From NCBI GenBank assembly GCA_030765045.1, contig CM060967.1, positions 147,637,751 to 147,701,750 on the forward strand: a DNA stretch of 64,000 nt, written 5' to 3'. Positions 1 to 12,592 of the stretch are shown here, in pieces. Positions within the stretch are counted from its first letter, which is position 1; each line of letters starts with the position of its first letter. Position numbers and translations under genes: made by a program. This DNA is from Tenodera sinensis. Its lineage: Eukaryota > Arthropoda > Insecta > Mantodea > Mantidae. The notes under the pieces were generated by a model. That model had not been told where the DNA came from, did not search any database, and saw only the letters and a program-made list of their open reading frames with translations.

Positions 1-1230
1 AATCGCAGACACACGTTAAGAACCATTAAAACAAGAAACAACATGTTTACGTTTTATCTCCCATCTATCAAGGAAGCTTGAAAATTAGATTTGTTATTTA
101 CGAGGCAAACGAGAACTCTCCTGGTGTTCGATTTTGAATTAGTTCCAATGTTTCGTAAAACAACTGCATAAAAGTATATTATGAAAGGAGTGGAAAAGTG
201 GATATTATATTACGAGTTAATGTTTGCCACATTCGACAATTTTTTCGAGTGTCATATTAAGATTATCTGCGAGTAATATACACCACTAAAAGTAATCTTA
301 GCATTATGAATTATGGGAAATAAATGATGAAATTATTCGATATTCTTAACTGAGGATATTCGTGTGTTATCAGACATTAGTTTCTCCACCTATATATAAT
401 TTAGTATTTGCTGTGTTGCAGGAATAAACAAGACAACCATTTACAGGCATTCACTATTCTGGGAAAGAAGTGAGCAAGTGTTGCAGACTGTGATGCAGCC
501 CGTTATCAATACAGCATGGCTTGTAATTATAAATCCATCTTAATTATTTTATATTTCATAGGTTTGTTTTATTATCTTTGTTTCTCAGAACAAAATGATT
601 AAGTTTCTCTTTATGCTATAGTATTACGCCATAGCTTTTACTTGCATGTGAGTCATAATGAGAAAGTAGAGAAAGTAAAAAGTGCATTTAGGCATTTGCA
701 AAAACTGCGTTTTCTTTTCTATTGTAGTAGACAAAAGCAGCTTACATAAAATAGAGAGAAAAGTATAAGTGTTTTTGAACGGATACGTCCAAGGAGATGC
801 TATTTTGGGATGGCAGTCGCAATCCACGGAATGTTTAAGCGTTTTCCACTGATAGAAAAATGAACATAGAGTAAATGGCAGAATGAAGGGAAAGTAAGTC
901 AAGGTGCTGGGAGGAAACTAGGCTGATTGATGAGGCAAATTCCACGTTCACCCTCTGGCAGCTAGTGCCAATCTCCCATGTGGAAAGCAAGTAGCTGAAG
1001 TCCTGAATGCGGTGCCATGAGCGTGTACACAACTGATTTTAGAGACTACATAGTATGGACATTACCCATTGTACGTGCCCATACAGATAAACCATTGGTC
1101 CAAAGCCAACAGTTAACGGCAAGGACATGAGTCTGAAGCCAATTTCAGTGGAACTGCCCAGCCAAAATTTATATCTGCAAATTTTCTAAGCCCAAAAGCG
1201 TATGCTGCATAGCTTGTATCTCTTTAACGT
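1..1230. other. Unassigned AT-rich DNA
   Basis: No recognisable gene, RNA or repeat family was found. The open frames here are short, lack family motifs and look like chance frames. Confidence 0.5.
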
Positions 1231-1232
1231 GT

Positions 1233-1257
1233 TATACAGGGTGAACTCGAAATACCG
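1233..1257 (+). repeat. Terminal-inverted-repeat-like end of a DNA transposon
   Basis: The segment starts TATACAGGGTGAACTCG. TATACAGGGTG-type starts are common at the ends of Tc1/mariner-type transposons in arthropods. No matching opposite end or transposase is visible nearby, so this could be one end of a truncated element or coincidence. The sequence from 1258 to 1420 may be its interior. Confidence 0.3.
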
Positions 1258-1712
1258 TCTTCGAAAACTAAGACGTCATAGAGGATGTTACAGCAATGAA
1301 TGGAATCAGAATTGCGATGGCATTGTAAATAGTCATGGAACTAGAGACTGTTATACTCAGAAGACAGGTGATGTAATATTTAATTCAGTTTGATAGTGAT
1401 TGGGATTAAGTGTGGCCCACTTCATCCGGAATTTGAGTAAGTAGATAACCTTTCGTGCGTTAAAAGAGTTGTAGAACTCAACATGGGATTCTTATAAAGC
1501 GGGCGCCAATGGCATGAGTGAACCTTCTTCTGTCTGTAAGAGAAGAACACGTGATGATTCCGAGGCTTCAACTGTCGTGTGTTGTGATAATAGACATCAA
1601 TCTTAGAATGTTTTCTACTTCACTTACAAGATTTTATTTTCCAGGGAATAAACTCATTCCTGTATATGCTACTATTGTCTAACATTACGGATTACAGATT
1701 GCAATTATCTTA

Positions 1713-2076
<364 letters not shown>

Positions 2077-2077
<1 letters not shown>

Positions 2078-2364
2078 ATATTACCTGGCAAAGCGCTGAG
2101 GCGTATTGACCTTGGTGGTCGAGCGCTACGATCGCTTCTTATCTTGTTTATTAGAAGAGCGAAATATCAGTAGGTAACTTGGAGTTTAGTCAGTGATAAA
2201 ACACAAGTAGATGATTTCTCGCACCTACCGATATATGAGACATGATTGCATCTGAGTAGAGTGTACGCACACCGTCTAGCTATGTTTATGCGATGAATTC
2301 GCACAAACAACTGGGCAGTTTCACATTCTTTCCGATACGCTTCATGCCTTTGCCAGGTAATATT
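2077..2364. repeat. Inverted repeat with 17-bp perfect arms and ~250-bp loop
   Basis: AATATTACCTGGCAAAG at 2077-2093 recurs as its exact reverse complement at 2348-2364. Short AGT/ACT trinucleotide runs flank both arms on the outside, extending the symmetry. The loop has no recognisable content. It may be a miniature inverted-repeat element or the product of an inverted duplication next to the microsatellite. Confidence 0.7.
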
Positions 2365-2404
2365 ATCAGTAGTAGTAGTACTGTCTTTCTCCCAGCCGGA
2401 CATT

Positions 2405-2831
2405 CTAGGCTATATAAGTGAGTGCAATGTGGAGAGAAGTGAATCGTTATTTGTTTAGTGAGAAAGTTACTTTAAAGTGTGTATGTCCAGTGAGTGATGA
2501 GAGAGTATCAACAGAGACAGTTGTAAACATTTAAACGTTGCGTTGGTGTTGTGAAGCAGATTTAAGTTAAGCCTGTTTAGCGAATGTGAGTGTGAGTGTA
2601 TCGTCGGAAGCAGTTTGTGAGACAGAAGGAGTAGAAGATAAAGACAGTGAAATACTTGTAAAGGTTACAATCGGGCAGAACAACTGTGAGTTGCAACGTC
2701 ACCAGGGATTATAGATTGTGTTAACGATAAAAAAGAGGACTATGATGTCTTTGTGGTTCCATTTTAAGGGACATAAAGTGACAGAAAGGTTAATTGGAAA
2801 GCGCGCTTTGTCACACTGGTATCAGAAGTGG
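2405..2831 (+). mobile_element. LTR-like segment with TATA motif and primer-binding-like site
   Basis: About 250 bp (2520-2765) is clearly similar to the reverse complement of 16690-16960 and more weakly to 35480-35650, so it is a dispersed repeat. A TATA-like CTATATAAG lies at about 2410-2418. The segment ends in TTTGTCACA and is followed at 2817-2831 by TGGTATCAGAAGTGG. The position and form suggest a tRNA primer-binding site of a Ty3-type retrotransposon just past a long terminal repeat. No gag or pol reading frame follows, so this would be a solo or decayed LTR. The repeat relation is seen directly; the LTR reading is inference. Confidence 0.5.
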
Positions 2832-3469
2832 TATTTGTCACATTGTTATTTTGTCACATTATTTACTATCTAAATTCGTGCTTGATTGTCAATAGCAGAC
2901 AATAAGGATTGTGTTAAGTGTCTTGTTAATAATAAGCTTCAAAGCTTAGCTATTAAAGCACCTCTATGGTGACACAGTAATGTTGGACTTTATGGGATTC
3001 ATAAACAACCACAAGGGTCACATAGACGACACCACAAACATCGTCCTGAAGCTAATGTAGTGTAACGCAGTCCAGTCTAATCTAGTATAACCTAATCTAC
3101 CTACCTCACTACTCTAAACATGGTCTTATTTCAAATGCTGCCAAGTTCATTTGCACAATATTTTCTATATACACGAATTTCCTAAACTTGGACAAAACTA
3201 ATGGAAAACTCGCTTTATGAGTAATTAAAGGAACTATTTTAGAGTGTAAGCCTCGGGGTCTCTGACAACAGTAATTATATATTGCCTTAATTTTCTTGTA
3301 CATTTATTTAGTAGTTTTAAACAAAGTAATTAAAGGATTGTACTGTAGGCGTGGTTTGTTTCACTCTATTTTCTCTCATCTGCGAACGTGTAAAACTCAA
3401 CCAGAACGAAAAAATATCTGATATGTAGTAGTCACAATGCTTTCTCTAGTTATTGTAGTGTATTACGTT
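2832..3469. other. Unassigned AT-rich DNA
   Basis: Beyond the primer-binding-like motif I see no retroviral-type reading frame and no recognisable repeat. Confidence 0.45.
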
Positions 3470-3555
3470 TTCTACGGCGTATTTAGAGTAAAGTATTGTA
3501 TTCCACAAAAGATCGACATTTAGATTTCAGTGGAAATACACGTATCATTTGTATA
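3470..3555 (+). repeat. ACTTTCTCTA element, 5' end fragment
   Basis: It carries the head of the dispersed element: an AGTATTGTATTCCAC segment followed by the conserved GATTTCAGTGGAAATACACG stretch (consensus GATTTCACCGGAAATA). Only about 85 bp remain and the outer end is diverged. Confidence 0.6.
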
Positions 3556-3679
3556 TGATACAAGAATACTTTATTTGATAAAATTTATAGTTTATTTAGC
3601 AACTAAACCTATTAATAAATGGTATCACTGTTACATTATTTATTACTCATGCTATTAAGACCTAGAATTGCAGTTCAGA

Positions 3680-3886
3680 GAGAGAGTTGTTGTAGTGTTT
3701 AACGCCCGCTTTAACTACTACGGCACCGCAGGCGGTGACACTGATGACACATGGAATGAAGATGGAGCACCGGTGGAATGAGTTGGTGGGGGAAACCGGA
3801 GCACCCAGAGAAAACCCGCCCTCACGCCGCTTCGTCCACCACGAATACCACATGCGGGTCCCTGGGATCGAACCCGGGCCGCCTAG
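3680..3886 (-). mobile_element. tRNA-derived SINE, 5'-truncated
   Basis: Read on the minus strand, the element has a perfect internal Pol III B box, GGGTTCGATCCC (complement at 3864-3875). A body with CGAAGCGG, GGGTTTTCTC and a GGTTTCCCC run follows, and it ends in GCGGGCGTTAAACACTA. The same body and tail occur in the complete copy at 40169-40419. The A-box end is missing, so the copy is 5'-truncated. A GA-rich microsatellite abuts the truncated end. Confidence 0.85.
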
Positions 3887-3887
3887 A

Positions 3888-3925
3888 AGAGACACAGAGA
3901 GAGAGAGAGAGACAGAGAGAGAGAG
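3888..3925. repeat. (GA)n microsatellite
   Basis: Imperfect GA dinucleotides interrupted by CA, next to the truncated end of the SINE. Confidence 0.85.
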
Positions 3926-6900
3926 CATTTACAAACTAGACGTAAGTAGGTCAGCAGATTAACCATTTGAGCCTTTATTATTAAACCTCCGTTAAGCGCA
4001 TGCTCTGGTAGAACGCCGTTAGTCGCGCGGGGTCTAGTAGGTCCACGCTATGCTTTTGTGCTTATATGCTTGCATTTATAAGTAGCAGCAGTATTTGAAC
4101 GATCACTAAATGACATTTGCGTGTATTGTAACTCTAAAAACCGACAAGGGTGTCAATTAACGTCAATAACACAGCTGTTACTTCTGATCTATTAAAGATA
4201 ATTTGCGCATGTAGTGTCAAAAATGTGTAAATTTGTATTAGCTTTTATAATCCGTCATTGGAATTTAAATATGCCCAATAGTTTTCGACTTACGTTAAGT
4301 TAAACAATACAGGACGTTAGCTACAAATTGTTGCAACCGTGGTTACAATGTTATCTTTTCAATTCAATAGTTTCTCTTTTGACAGTATTAAAAAGGTATT
4401 ATTTTGTACATTAATGAATACTTTATATAAGCTAAATAAAAGGTGTATATATCTAAGTACATTACTCGTAAACGTGCACTTAAGCATTTTTCCTTTGCTG
4501 AGAACCATTCCGTATGCAACCTGGCCCTTGATTATGGCACTCAAAATAGCGGATTGAACTGTTCCATAATGGACATCTTTATATTACAGTTAGGAGTAAA
4601 GTTGTTAAGCTGCTGTAGGCTACCGTAGTAATTGTAGACTACGATAGTTATCCTAGTAGAATTGGTCAGTCAAGAACCTACCCACATTGCCTATACGCTA
4701 GGTGTGTTACATACCTATCGGGCGTTACCTCGTAGCGATCCCGTTGTTGTGATCATGTTTGCTAGGTACCTCTAGAAACCAAAGCGTTGAACTTTGATCC
4801 TTCTCGAACCTGAGAGAGGGTATATAATGGGTCCGCTTAACCTACAGAACATTGGTGTCTTCAACAACATTTGAAAGTTCCTCGAAGTATACTATTGTTT
4901 AGATCGAAGACATTGATGATGATCACGTGTATGTTATTTTGAACCGAGAAGTCCAATTGTGACTTATGTTTGAATTCTCATTAAATTTCTTAATTAGTTG
5001 TATATTGTATTATGTTTCTTTCCTTACCATTGCTACTAATACTCTTGGCAATCCTATCATTTACTAGGTCATATATACGCTGTACCAAACCTACTGAACA
5101 GTAGTCTTGGCACAGCGCAACTCCAGTAGAAGTCAACCTTTTGGTGCGCGTGTCAACTTTAAGGAGTACCACAGTACATGTGTGGCAGAGAAGTTGCCTA
5201 TCCAGCACGGCGTTCAATCTCAATGTAGTAATGGTATTAATCATAAAGCGTAGACTACACAACGAGCCTTGCAGTGAATAAAATGCAATAAGTAGGCTTA
5301 GCTGTCCAGCTACTTAGTGTATGTGACGTCACAGTGTGGGTATACACAACTACGTCAAAACACAGTACAATACACTTTCTTCCCTACCTGTAGAGCGTCG
5401 AAGGAGGTACAGGTTATGCCAAGTGCTGTTGCTCTTCCGTTTACACAGTATATATGTGTGATCGATTTAGGCTGCTGGCAGGAGAAAATGGCAAAATGAA
5501 GGGTTTTATTCAAAACTGATAGTCCAACCAATAATTACTCAATATTCCAAAACAAAAATAAATCAAAAAGAAAAAAAGGAACATAAAATAATTTAAAACA
5601 GGACGATATAGCTTGGAAGTTTGGCAGTGACATTTTCGTTGTTAACTCATACAAGATTAGGTTAAGACATACAAGTACAAGAAAATAAGCCATTGTAAGG
5701 CACTGCAGTTCTAACAGGCACAGAAAGTTCTGTAAGATACCAGTGCCATCTTCAGGACAATCATTATACGTTTCACAGATTTGTGTGGAATGATGGGCAG
5801 TGTCAATATGTCATTAAATAAATAAATTAATAAAGAGCTCAGGAGCTTTCTTGAAAAGTATATGCAGCATCACATCCCGATTGTATTTCAATCATATAGA
5901 AAATTGTATGAATTGCTTGTTGAAGAGTAGTAGAGAAGGACTTGTGAATATGTTATGTAAAAGAAAAGTCAGCAGAGAAAACCGTATGAGTGCATACGTT
6001 GCATACCGTTGTTGAGTTTGTCAACTTATCAATAATTTATATACACATGGAATCACTAATTTGTTGAAACTACTCGCATTCTGTATATTACAAAATAGTT
6101 TGACTAAGTCAGAAACCTTCGCGGGAATGTCCACAACAGCTTATCAAAGTTTCATTGCAATCGTATGAATGGTATAGGAACGCATGCAGGACAAAGAAAC
6201 ATTCATACACATAATGGTTTTATCTATATTTGGTGTGGTTTATTTTGGTAAAAGCTTTAGTGAAATGTATTGAAAACTGGCAAATTTAAATCTGTTTAAA
6301 GATAACTGTGCTGTTCTTTCTTTTGGCTCACTGTAACGATAATTTTGAACTTTTATGTGCTTAAAAATTTCCTTTTACTGCATAAACTTTACGAAGGGCT
6401 AACTAGGTTATGTCCAGACTTAAACCGAAAGAAAGTAAACTGTAAAGTGTTTGTATAATCTTTTGAACCAAGATTTAGTATTCACAAATAGAATGATTAA
6501 CAAAAACTAGAGTAACCTAATTGTTGTCTTTGAAATTATTATATAATGCATTATAAAGTTGTGATGCAATCACTACAAAAATATTTTTTCTATTAATATT
6601 GGATTAACGAATTGCATTTCCCTCTTATTGCTTAATTTGATTCCCCAAAATGTAGTGATATTCTATTTGAGGTGAGGAATTGCTTGAAGTAGCAGTTATT
6701 TATGGTCGATTTACTTTTGTATATCAGAAGTCTGATGTTTATTTCAAGTAGAAAGCAGGGACAATTAATTTTCATGTCGTCACTTCTAGTAAGGTCATTC
6801 ACCACGGCTAAAAAATACATCAGTAGTGTGCACGTAAAAAGTTCTAGGTTAAATCTTTTTAGTAGTGTTTGAAATATAAGGATATTGTATCTGAATTATT

Positions 6901-7831
6901 AAGGCACCAATAAAACAATGTAGGTCATAATGAACATAACACTATAATAAATCACATCCAAGAGGTAATAGAAAGAAATATTAATTTCCATTTTTTGAAA
7001 ACTTTGTTTTTCATTCTGGTTTAAACCACCACCTCGGTTTATATCACTATTTTCCTCAATATACCCTACGTAATATTTATAAAAATGTAAAATTATCATT
7101 GTTATTATTATCATTATTATGACTACTATTAGTGTTATCGTCGTACTTTTAATAGCCTACGCTTCCCACAGAGCCTACTGCATCAGAAGGTATATCAAAT
7201 TATTTTGGTTCGAGGTTTAAAATCCACCATGCAACCTGGAATATATTAAATTTATAAAGCATAAAAGTCTCCGCATACAAAGTGCTCCACAAATGACGGT
7301 AATGAGAAGTCTTTCAACTTTTATTTGGACCATAATTTTTTTCTGGAGGCAAATTGGAACTTTGTTCATTGTGGTGTTATCAAAAGCACGCCGAATGGAG
7401 TTATTACCACTTTCAGATCATCGGATCAACTTGCTGATATATATTGACACCTATTTTACGGTAGAAAATGTGCTGTTAAATGTTTTCCAGGGGTATAAAT
7501 CATAGGGCTGTGAACACTTGGATATGCCCGTCCAGCTGTTGCTTATACTTACAAAGACTCAAAGTGTACCAGAGAAAAACAGAAGGGGTGGTATTCATGT
7601 TTTAATTAAAGAAGCGCTAGAGGACATTAAATTTTGAAAAATAAATTTCGTTCCGGCCGTTAAAATGTAGGGAAAGAATTTCTAAAGCTTCTGTTCACGT
7701 TACGCTGAAGTTATTAAAAGTTGGATTTTATGAAAACAAGCAAGCTGAGTCAATGCAGCTCAACTGATTCTACCAAGAGGCATTTTGTTCTCAGCGAAGT
7801 TACGAGGAGTGATTTCGCTTAAAATCTTTCC
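3926..7831. other. Unassigned AT-rich DNA
   Basis: A long stretch without a recognisable gene, RNA or repeat. Frames up to 90 residues carry no family motif and no consistent coding character. The only local signal is the TATA-like sequence near 4820. Confidence 0.45.
4811..4860 (+). promoter_or_regulatory. TATA-like core promoter candidate
   Basis: GGGTATATAATGGG lies at about 4817-4830, and a CATTGG/TCTTCAA stretch where an initiator could sit follows about 30 bp downstream. No gene follows, so this is either a promoter inside an unrecognised repeat or chance in AT-rich DNA. Confidence 0.2.
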
Positions 7832-8584
7832 ACTTTCTCTACTATTACTTACAATAAGTAGAGGAAGTGTTGTATTGCACCCAAAAATTTGACACTGTGA
7901 TTTCAGCGAAAGAAATGTTTCGAGAATCCCCTCCCTCTCTCTTTGTCTCTGTGTGTATGCGTGTCTAGGAGCAACAGCTCAAAAATAAAAATTCAGTTAA
8001 ACACCACACTTTGTATTTAACTTCAGAATGTTCTAAGGATGCTACATAAAGATTTCCAAAAAATCTCCCCAGTCCAGATAATACCTTACATGGAACAGTT
8101 TTTAAATATTTTAATGTTGTAAATTTTTATTTCGATTCAAATACCATATGTTTAAGATAATTTCATGACGAATAAAATTTATATCTTGCAATTTCTGGGA
8201 ATAGTCTCAGTTTGCTTCAACGTGCATCACGTTCGCATAAGTGGTAAACAGATATATTAGATCTTACTGCACAAAAATATAGATCTCATTAAGACACAAT
8301 AGAAAATACAATTTTAGTGGGCCATTTCTGAGATAATCCTTGTTATTTGTTTAAATTTTACAGTACTTTCTCAAATGAGAGGTCATTTTTTTATGTCTTG
8401 GACATGCAAAGAGAATGGAATTTTAAACCTGCAACATAATTCTTCTATTCCCATTTTATCTACAACAAATAAGTGCATTTTTATAAACGTCTATCTCGAT
8501 TAATATGAAGCAAATAAAAGCATAAGCGTTTTGAAGAATGCCTTGTATAACAACGAGTAGAGCAAGTCAGGTAGGTGCATACAT
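7832..8584 (+). mobile_element. ACTTTCTCTA element, near-complete diverged copy
   Basis: It opens with ACTTTCTCTACTATTACTTA and the GTAGAGGAAGTGTTGTATTGCACCC region. It continues through the interior landmarks CATATGTTTAAGATAA, CATGCAAAGAGAATGGAAT and the TCTATCTCGATTAATATGAAG stretch, and closes near GTAGAGCAAGTCAGGTAGGTGCA. No reading frame is conserved with other copies, so it is non-coding. The interior GT tract is short here. Confidence 0.8.
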
Positions 8585-9874
8585 AAGGGCTTGTTTTCAT
8601 AATGAAGTGGAGGAAAGATTAGATTATTTAAAATAAAGAAGTTAAAGGGAAATTTCAAATGTGCAAGCAGGTTATTTTGAATTCACAAAGCATGAGCATG
8701 GAATCCCCAATCAAAATCTTTTTGAAACTATTACACCTGAGAACATGGAAGGTATTCTGACGTGAATGAAAAGTGGCCCATACTGAAGCGCAGCTATTTA
8801 AGTTGGTACTGACAGATCTAACCACGCCCTCAGAGAGCGTGACTTCCTTATAAATGTATAATTTTAGTCACTGAATTAGCAGGGTACTTCATATCTCCAA
8901 ATAAAGCTCTCTCACTAGCGTAGTATTGCTAAGGCAATGCTTCGTTGACTTTTAGCACAAATATGAAAGTTATCTAACAATAAGAAAGCGAAAATAAACA
9001 CAAAAGTTACGAATATTTTGTTTCTCTGTTCTCTTAATAGATACACTTGCAATTTTTGACCAAGCTAGTGTTTTCTTATTCCAGTTTTTTTTCAATGGCG
9101 TTCGGTGGTGGCCATAAAATTATTCTTCATTTCCAGGTCACTGATGAAAGCTCTCATAATATACCTCATAACTAAAATTATACTTAACGACAGATGCAAA
9201 TATGTACATAATTCTTCGTCCCTTCTTCTTGTAGTCCAAATTTTGTTTTATTGGGCACCAATTGTGGCAAAACTTTAGGTGGTATTGGAACAAATCAATT
9301 TATTTTACGTAGATAACAACTTTGTTGATTAAATAAAGCATTGGCCTAGTAAATAATAGAAAAGGTTCTACTTTGAAAACCCCAAATGACAGAGTCACAT
9401 AGAGAACTGATTACCTGAATGAGTAAAAGGTTTATTACCTAACATGGAAGTCCTATGCAGGAGAACCATTATTGCTCTTTAGAGGAATGGACGACTTTTA
9501 TGCGCGTCAATATATATATAGCATAATAACAGAGAGAAGTATAGTTTTGTTTCTTCTATTTGTTTTATGTCACTTGAAGTACGTGGTAATATCGCGGTGG
9601 TTCAGTTGGGAGATACTCTTAGAACGGTGTGTACTATAGTACATAGTACATGGCTTAGTTCCTGACACACCGATGACAAGTCACGTGTTAACTCGTTCAT
9701 GACATTTCTTTCTCCATTTAAAAGCAGAAATAGCCGAAAGAGATTTAGACAAAAGGCTACAAAACTAATATATAAAAGATGAGGCAAGGAAATATTTAGC
9801 AGTTACTCACACTGAAACAATTATTAAACGTTCTTTTACTTCTTTTACAATTTTCAGCGGTTGCCTAGCAGTCT
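8585..9874. other. Unassigned AT-rich DNA
   Basis: No recognisable gene or repeat. The short open frames lack motifs. Confidence 0.45.
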
Positions 9875-10165
9875 TCTATATATTCCAATATATTCGATCA
9901 TTCCACTGTCTCTCTTCCAATCCTCTTTTCTTCATGGCTTTATTGATACCATCCTTCCAAGTAAGATGGACCCTTCCTCGTTTTCGACCAGCTAATAACC
10001 TTCTTTGGCAACCTTTCCTCCGTCATTCTCTGAACGTGTCCATATTATTTGGGAGCCCTTGTATCTAGTCTATCAATAACAATTCCTACTGCATTCATTT
10101 CCTCCCTGGTGTAGGCATTCCTTTTATGTTTTATTATTGATGTTCCCATACTTCTCCTTTGCTTT
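9875..10165 (-). mobile_element. Non-LTR retrotransposon reverse transcriptase, C-terminal remnant
   Basis: On the minus strand the frame reads through a MNAVGIVIDRLDTRAPK stretch. An in-frame stop takes the place of the usual aromatic residue, and YGHVQRMTEERLPKK follows (coded around 9990-10045). The frame then shifts to GRKRGRVHLTWKDGINKAM and on to a stop near 9877. The pattern GHVxRM, then RLPKK, then RGRPxxTWKD, is the familiar end of the second ORF of many insect LINEs. At least one stop and one frameshift show it is dead. Everything upstream of this tail, including the catalytic core, is absent here. Confidence 0.7.
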
Positions 10166-10527
10166 CGCCCTTCATCTGGTTGTTCTCTTTCAGGGTAGTA
10201 AGTGTCGATGGGATCTCTGCGTTGCATAGCAAGAAAGGTGATCTCAGTAAACCGGCGTCCTTTGGCGAGGCTGTCTCCGGTCTCCAAACCATCGTCCCTG
10301 CGGGTGGTTGTATTAGACGCCACCGGAGTGCTTGAATCTGTAAATGGTGGGGATCCTGCCCTCTCCTGTGTGGTGACTCTTTGGGTTGGCCACCCTCTGT
10401 CTCCTCTTGCCTCATCCTTCCACCCGGGATGCCCGCAAGTATTATAGGTACAAAACATCTTCAAGGTCCACATAACGAATCTCTTCCGTGACACCATATC
10501 CTGTCCTAAATTTCTAAGCATTCCCAT
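10166..10527 (-). other. GC-richer open stretch upstream of the LINE tail, unassigned
   Basis: A minus-strand frame stays open through this interval, and its first ATG is at 10525-10527. It is richer in G+C than its neighbours and encodes a Pro/Arg/Thr-rich sequence (for example GWPTQRVTTQERAGSPP) that I do not recognise. It is in frame with the LINE tail up to the stop at the TRAPK end. It may be more of the same element, or another repeat next to it. It does not look like a known host domain. Confidence 0.35.
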
Positions 10528-11700
10528 AAATCTTGGTTCGTGTTGACTGGTTCTTTAGTGCATAAACATTTCGGTACATCGCTTGATAATGTGGTCACTA
10601 TTTCTAAGGGTCTGAGAGGAAGTATAGGGAATGCCTGCTCGGCATTATCAAGTGACAATGCTGCTTCTGTATCCAAACGACGGACTTGATCGAAGATTGT
10701 CTTCCCATACGTTTGGCAAGACTCCTACGATGAATGGACAGTAAAAGGAACCTTTTGGCAGTGCTTAGGGTTCTCGGATTTGCTCCCTTTCCCTTTAGGT
10801 GAGCTTGTGAAATACAAACCATATCTGCAGCTCTCTAATAATGCAATCAACAATGTTTCCTTACTGTTCAGCAGACATACCTTGCCTAAAGCACAAATAC
10901 CTCCATCTGAATATGGCTGCGTGTTACATAGCCCGCACATTACAGCTATATATTAGTGTACTAATTAGTGATTGTTGTTGCAGGGCTTCCTTTAAGCCAT
11001 ATCGGAGCAGTGTTATGCGTGACGTCTAAAGTCTGTAGCAATGCCCGTAGAGAAGGTCGGAATGTGACTTTGAGCATCGCTGGTTTCGACGTTCCGAATA
11101 TACATACATGAAATGTAACGTATTGATAATTAACAAGGTTAGATATCCACATGCTATTGTGTTTCAAGAAGGACAGCTCTAGAGCGAAACAATCAGATAT
11201 GTTACATTCACATTACTTTCCTTACTCAATTTCTACAAATTATTCCTACAGAAACCTATACTTCTACCTTTGTACCTCTTTTTTATCCAGAGAAACTTTC
11301 AATTCTCATTTAGGATAAGATTCTTAAAGGGTATATGAGTATGTGATTTTTTAAATTCAATGCTATTTGCATGATCACGAGAAGAAAACGAATAGTGACT
11401 TCCCAGTTTAGAGAAGTACAAGTATTTGAAATTTCAAAACAATAATTAAACGTATTTGGGATTGGTTAATGTAACAAAGGCTAAGTGATGTAAATTATGT
11501 GATACAATAAGATATACACTTTTTGTGAGTTAACGTTTTGTTTATTGCTTATAATTTACCAATAAGAACAAAGAGGACTTCAGAGGCTGTCCTCAGTAAA
11601 TTCAACATGCAAACTTGATTTGTTATTAAAGTAGCTTAAATAAATATTTTAATCATAACCATTTCAGCGATTTTTTAGAAAACAATTTGGTGTTTTATTT
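10528..11700. other. Unassigned DNA
   Basis: Frames of about 60-72 residues on both strands overlap one another and show no recognisable motif. No repeat relation to the rest of the window was seen. Confidence 0.4.
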
Positions 11701-12592
11701 TTACTTTCTCTAGAAGGAAGTATTGTATTCCACCCAAGAATTCCATGTCGACATTTCACCGGAAATATGTTTTGAGACCTCCTGAATCCAAATAAAGCAT
11801 TTTTAGAAAAAAGTTTTGCGTGTGTGTGTTGTGTTGTGTTGTGTGTGTGTGAGTGTGTGTGTGTATGTGTGTTTCACTCTGTCTGCCAGTCTCTGTTTCT
11901 ATCGGTCTGTGGACAGTATAGCTCAAAAACGAAAAGTCGGTTGAAAACCAAAGTTGGTATTAATGTCTTTCACGGATGTGACACGAAGATTTAGAAGAAA
12001 ATAGCCCCAACCTAAACTATCTTTACATGGAAAATTTTTCGAAAATTTTTATTTTCTTGAAAATGGCTCTAACAATTTTGATTAAAATGTCATATGTTTA
12101 AGATATTTGTATGACAAATAAAATATATATTTTGAATTTTCTGGCTATAGCCTATGTAGTCCTGTTTACTTTGGATGCCTTTTGAATAACTCGTAAACCA
12201 TAAGAAATTAACGAAATCTTACAATACAAAAAATGTAGATCTCGCTAAAACACAATTTATGTCTAAATCTTTTTTTGGAGAGTGAACTATTTCGGAGATA
12301 TTCCTTGTTATTTCTGTCAATTTCGGAAAACTTAAAACTTTTGTGAAATGGAACATGGTTGTTCATTTTTTCGTATGTTAAGCATGCAAAGAGAACGGCA
12401 TCTCAAAGATTTAAAATATTTGACTCGCTCAAAGCCTACTGTATTCTAATATTCCCCTTACACCTACAAGGAAATAAACAATAAGATGGTTTGTACAAAT
12501 GTTTATCTCAGCTAACACAAATAAGATAAATAATAAGAGTTTGTAAGAATGGTTAGTACAAAAGTAGACAAAGTCATGTGAGTGCAACACAT
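11701..12592 (+). mobile_element. ACTTTCTCTA element, essentially full length
   Basis: The best plus-strand reference copy, about 892 bp. It runs from TTACTTTCTCTA through GAAGTATTGTATTCCACCC, TTTCACCGGAAATATG, a GT-rich tract (11819-11875) and CAAAGTTGGTATTAATGTC. Further on come GCTATAGCCTATGTAGTCC, GATCTCGCTAAAACACAATT and AGCATGCAAAGAGAACGGC, and it closes at GTAGACAAAGTCATGTGAGTGCAACAC. Ends are judged from where similarity to other copies stops. It has no coding frame. Confidence 0.85.
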
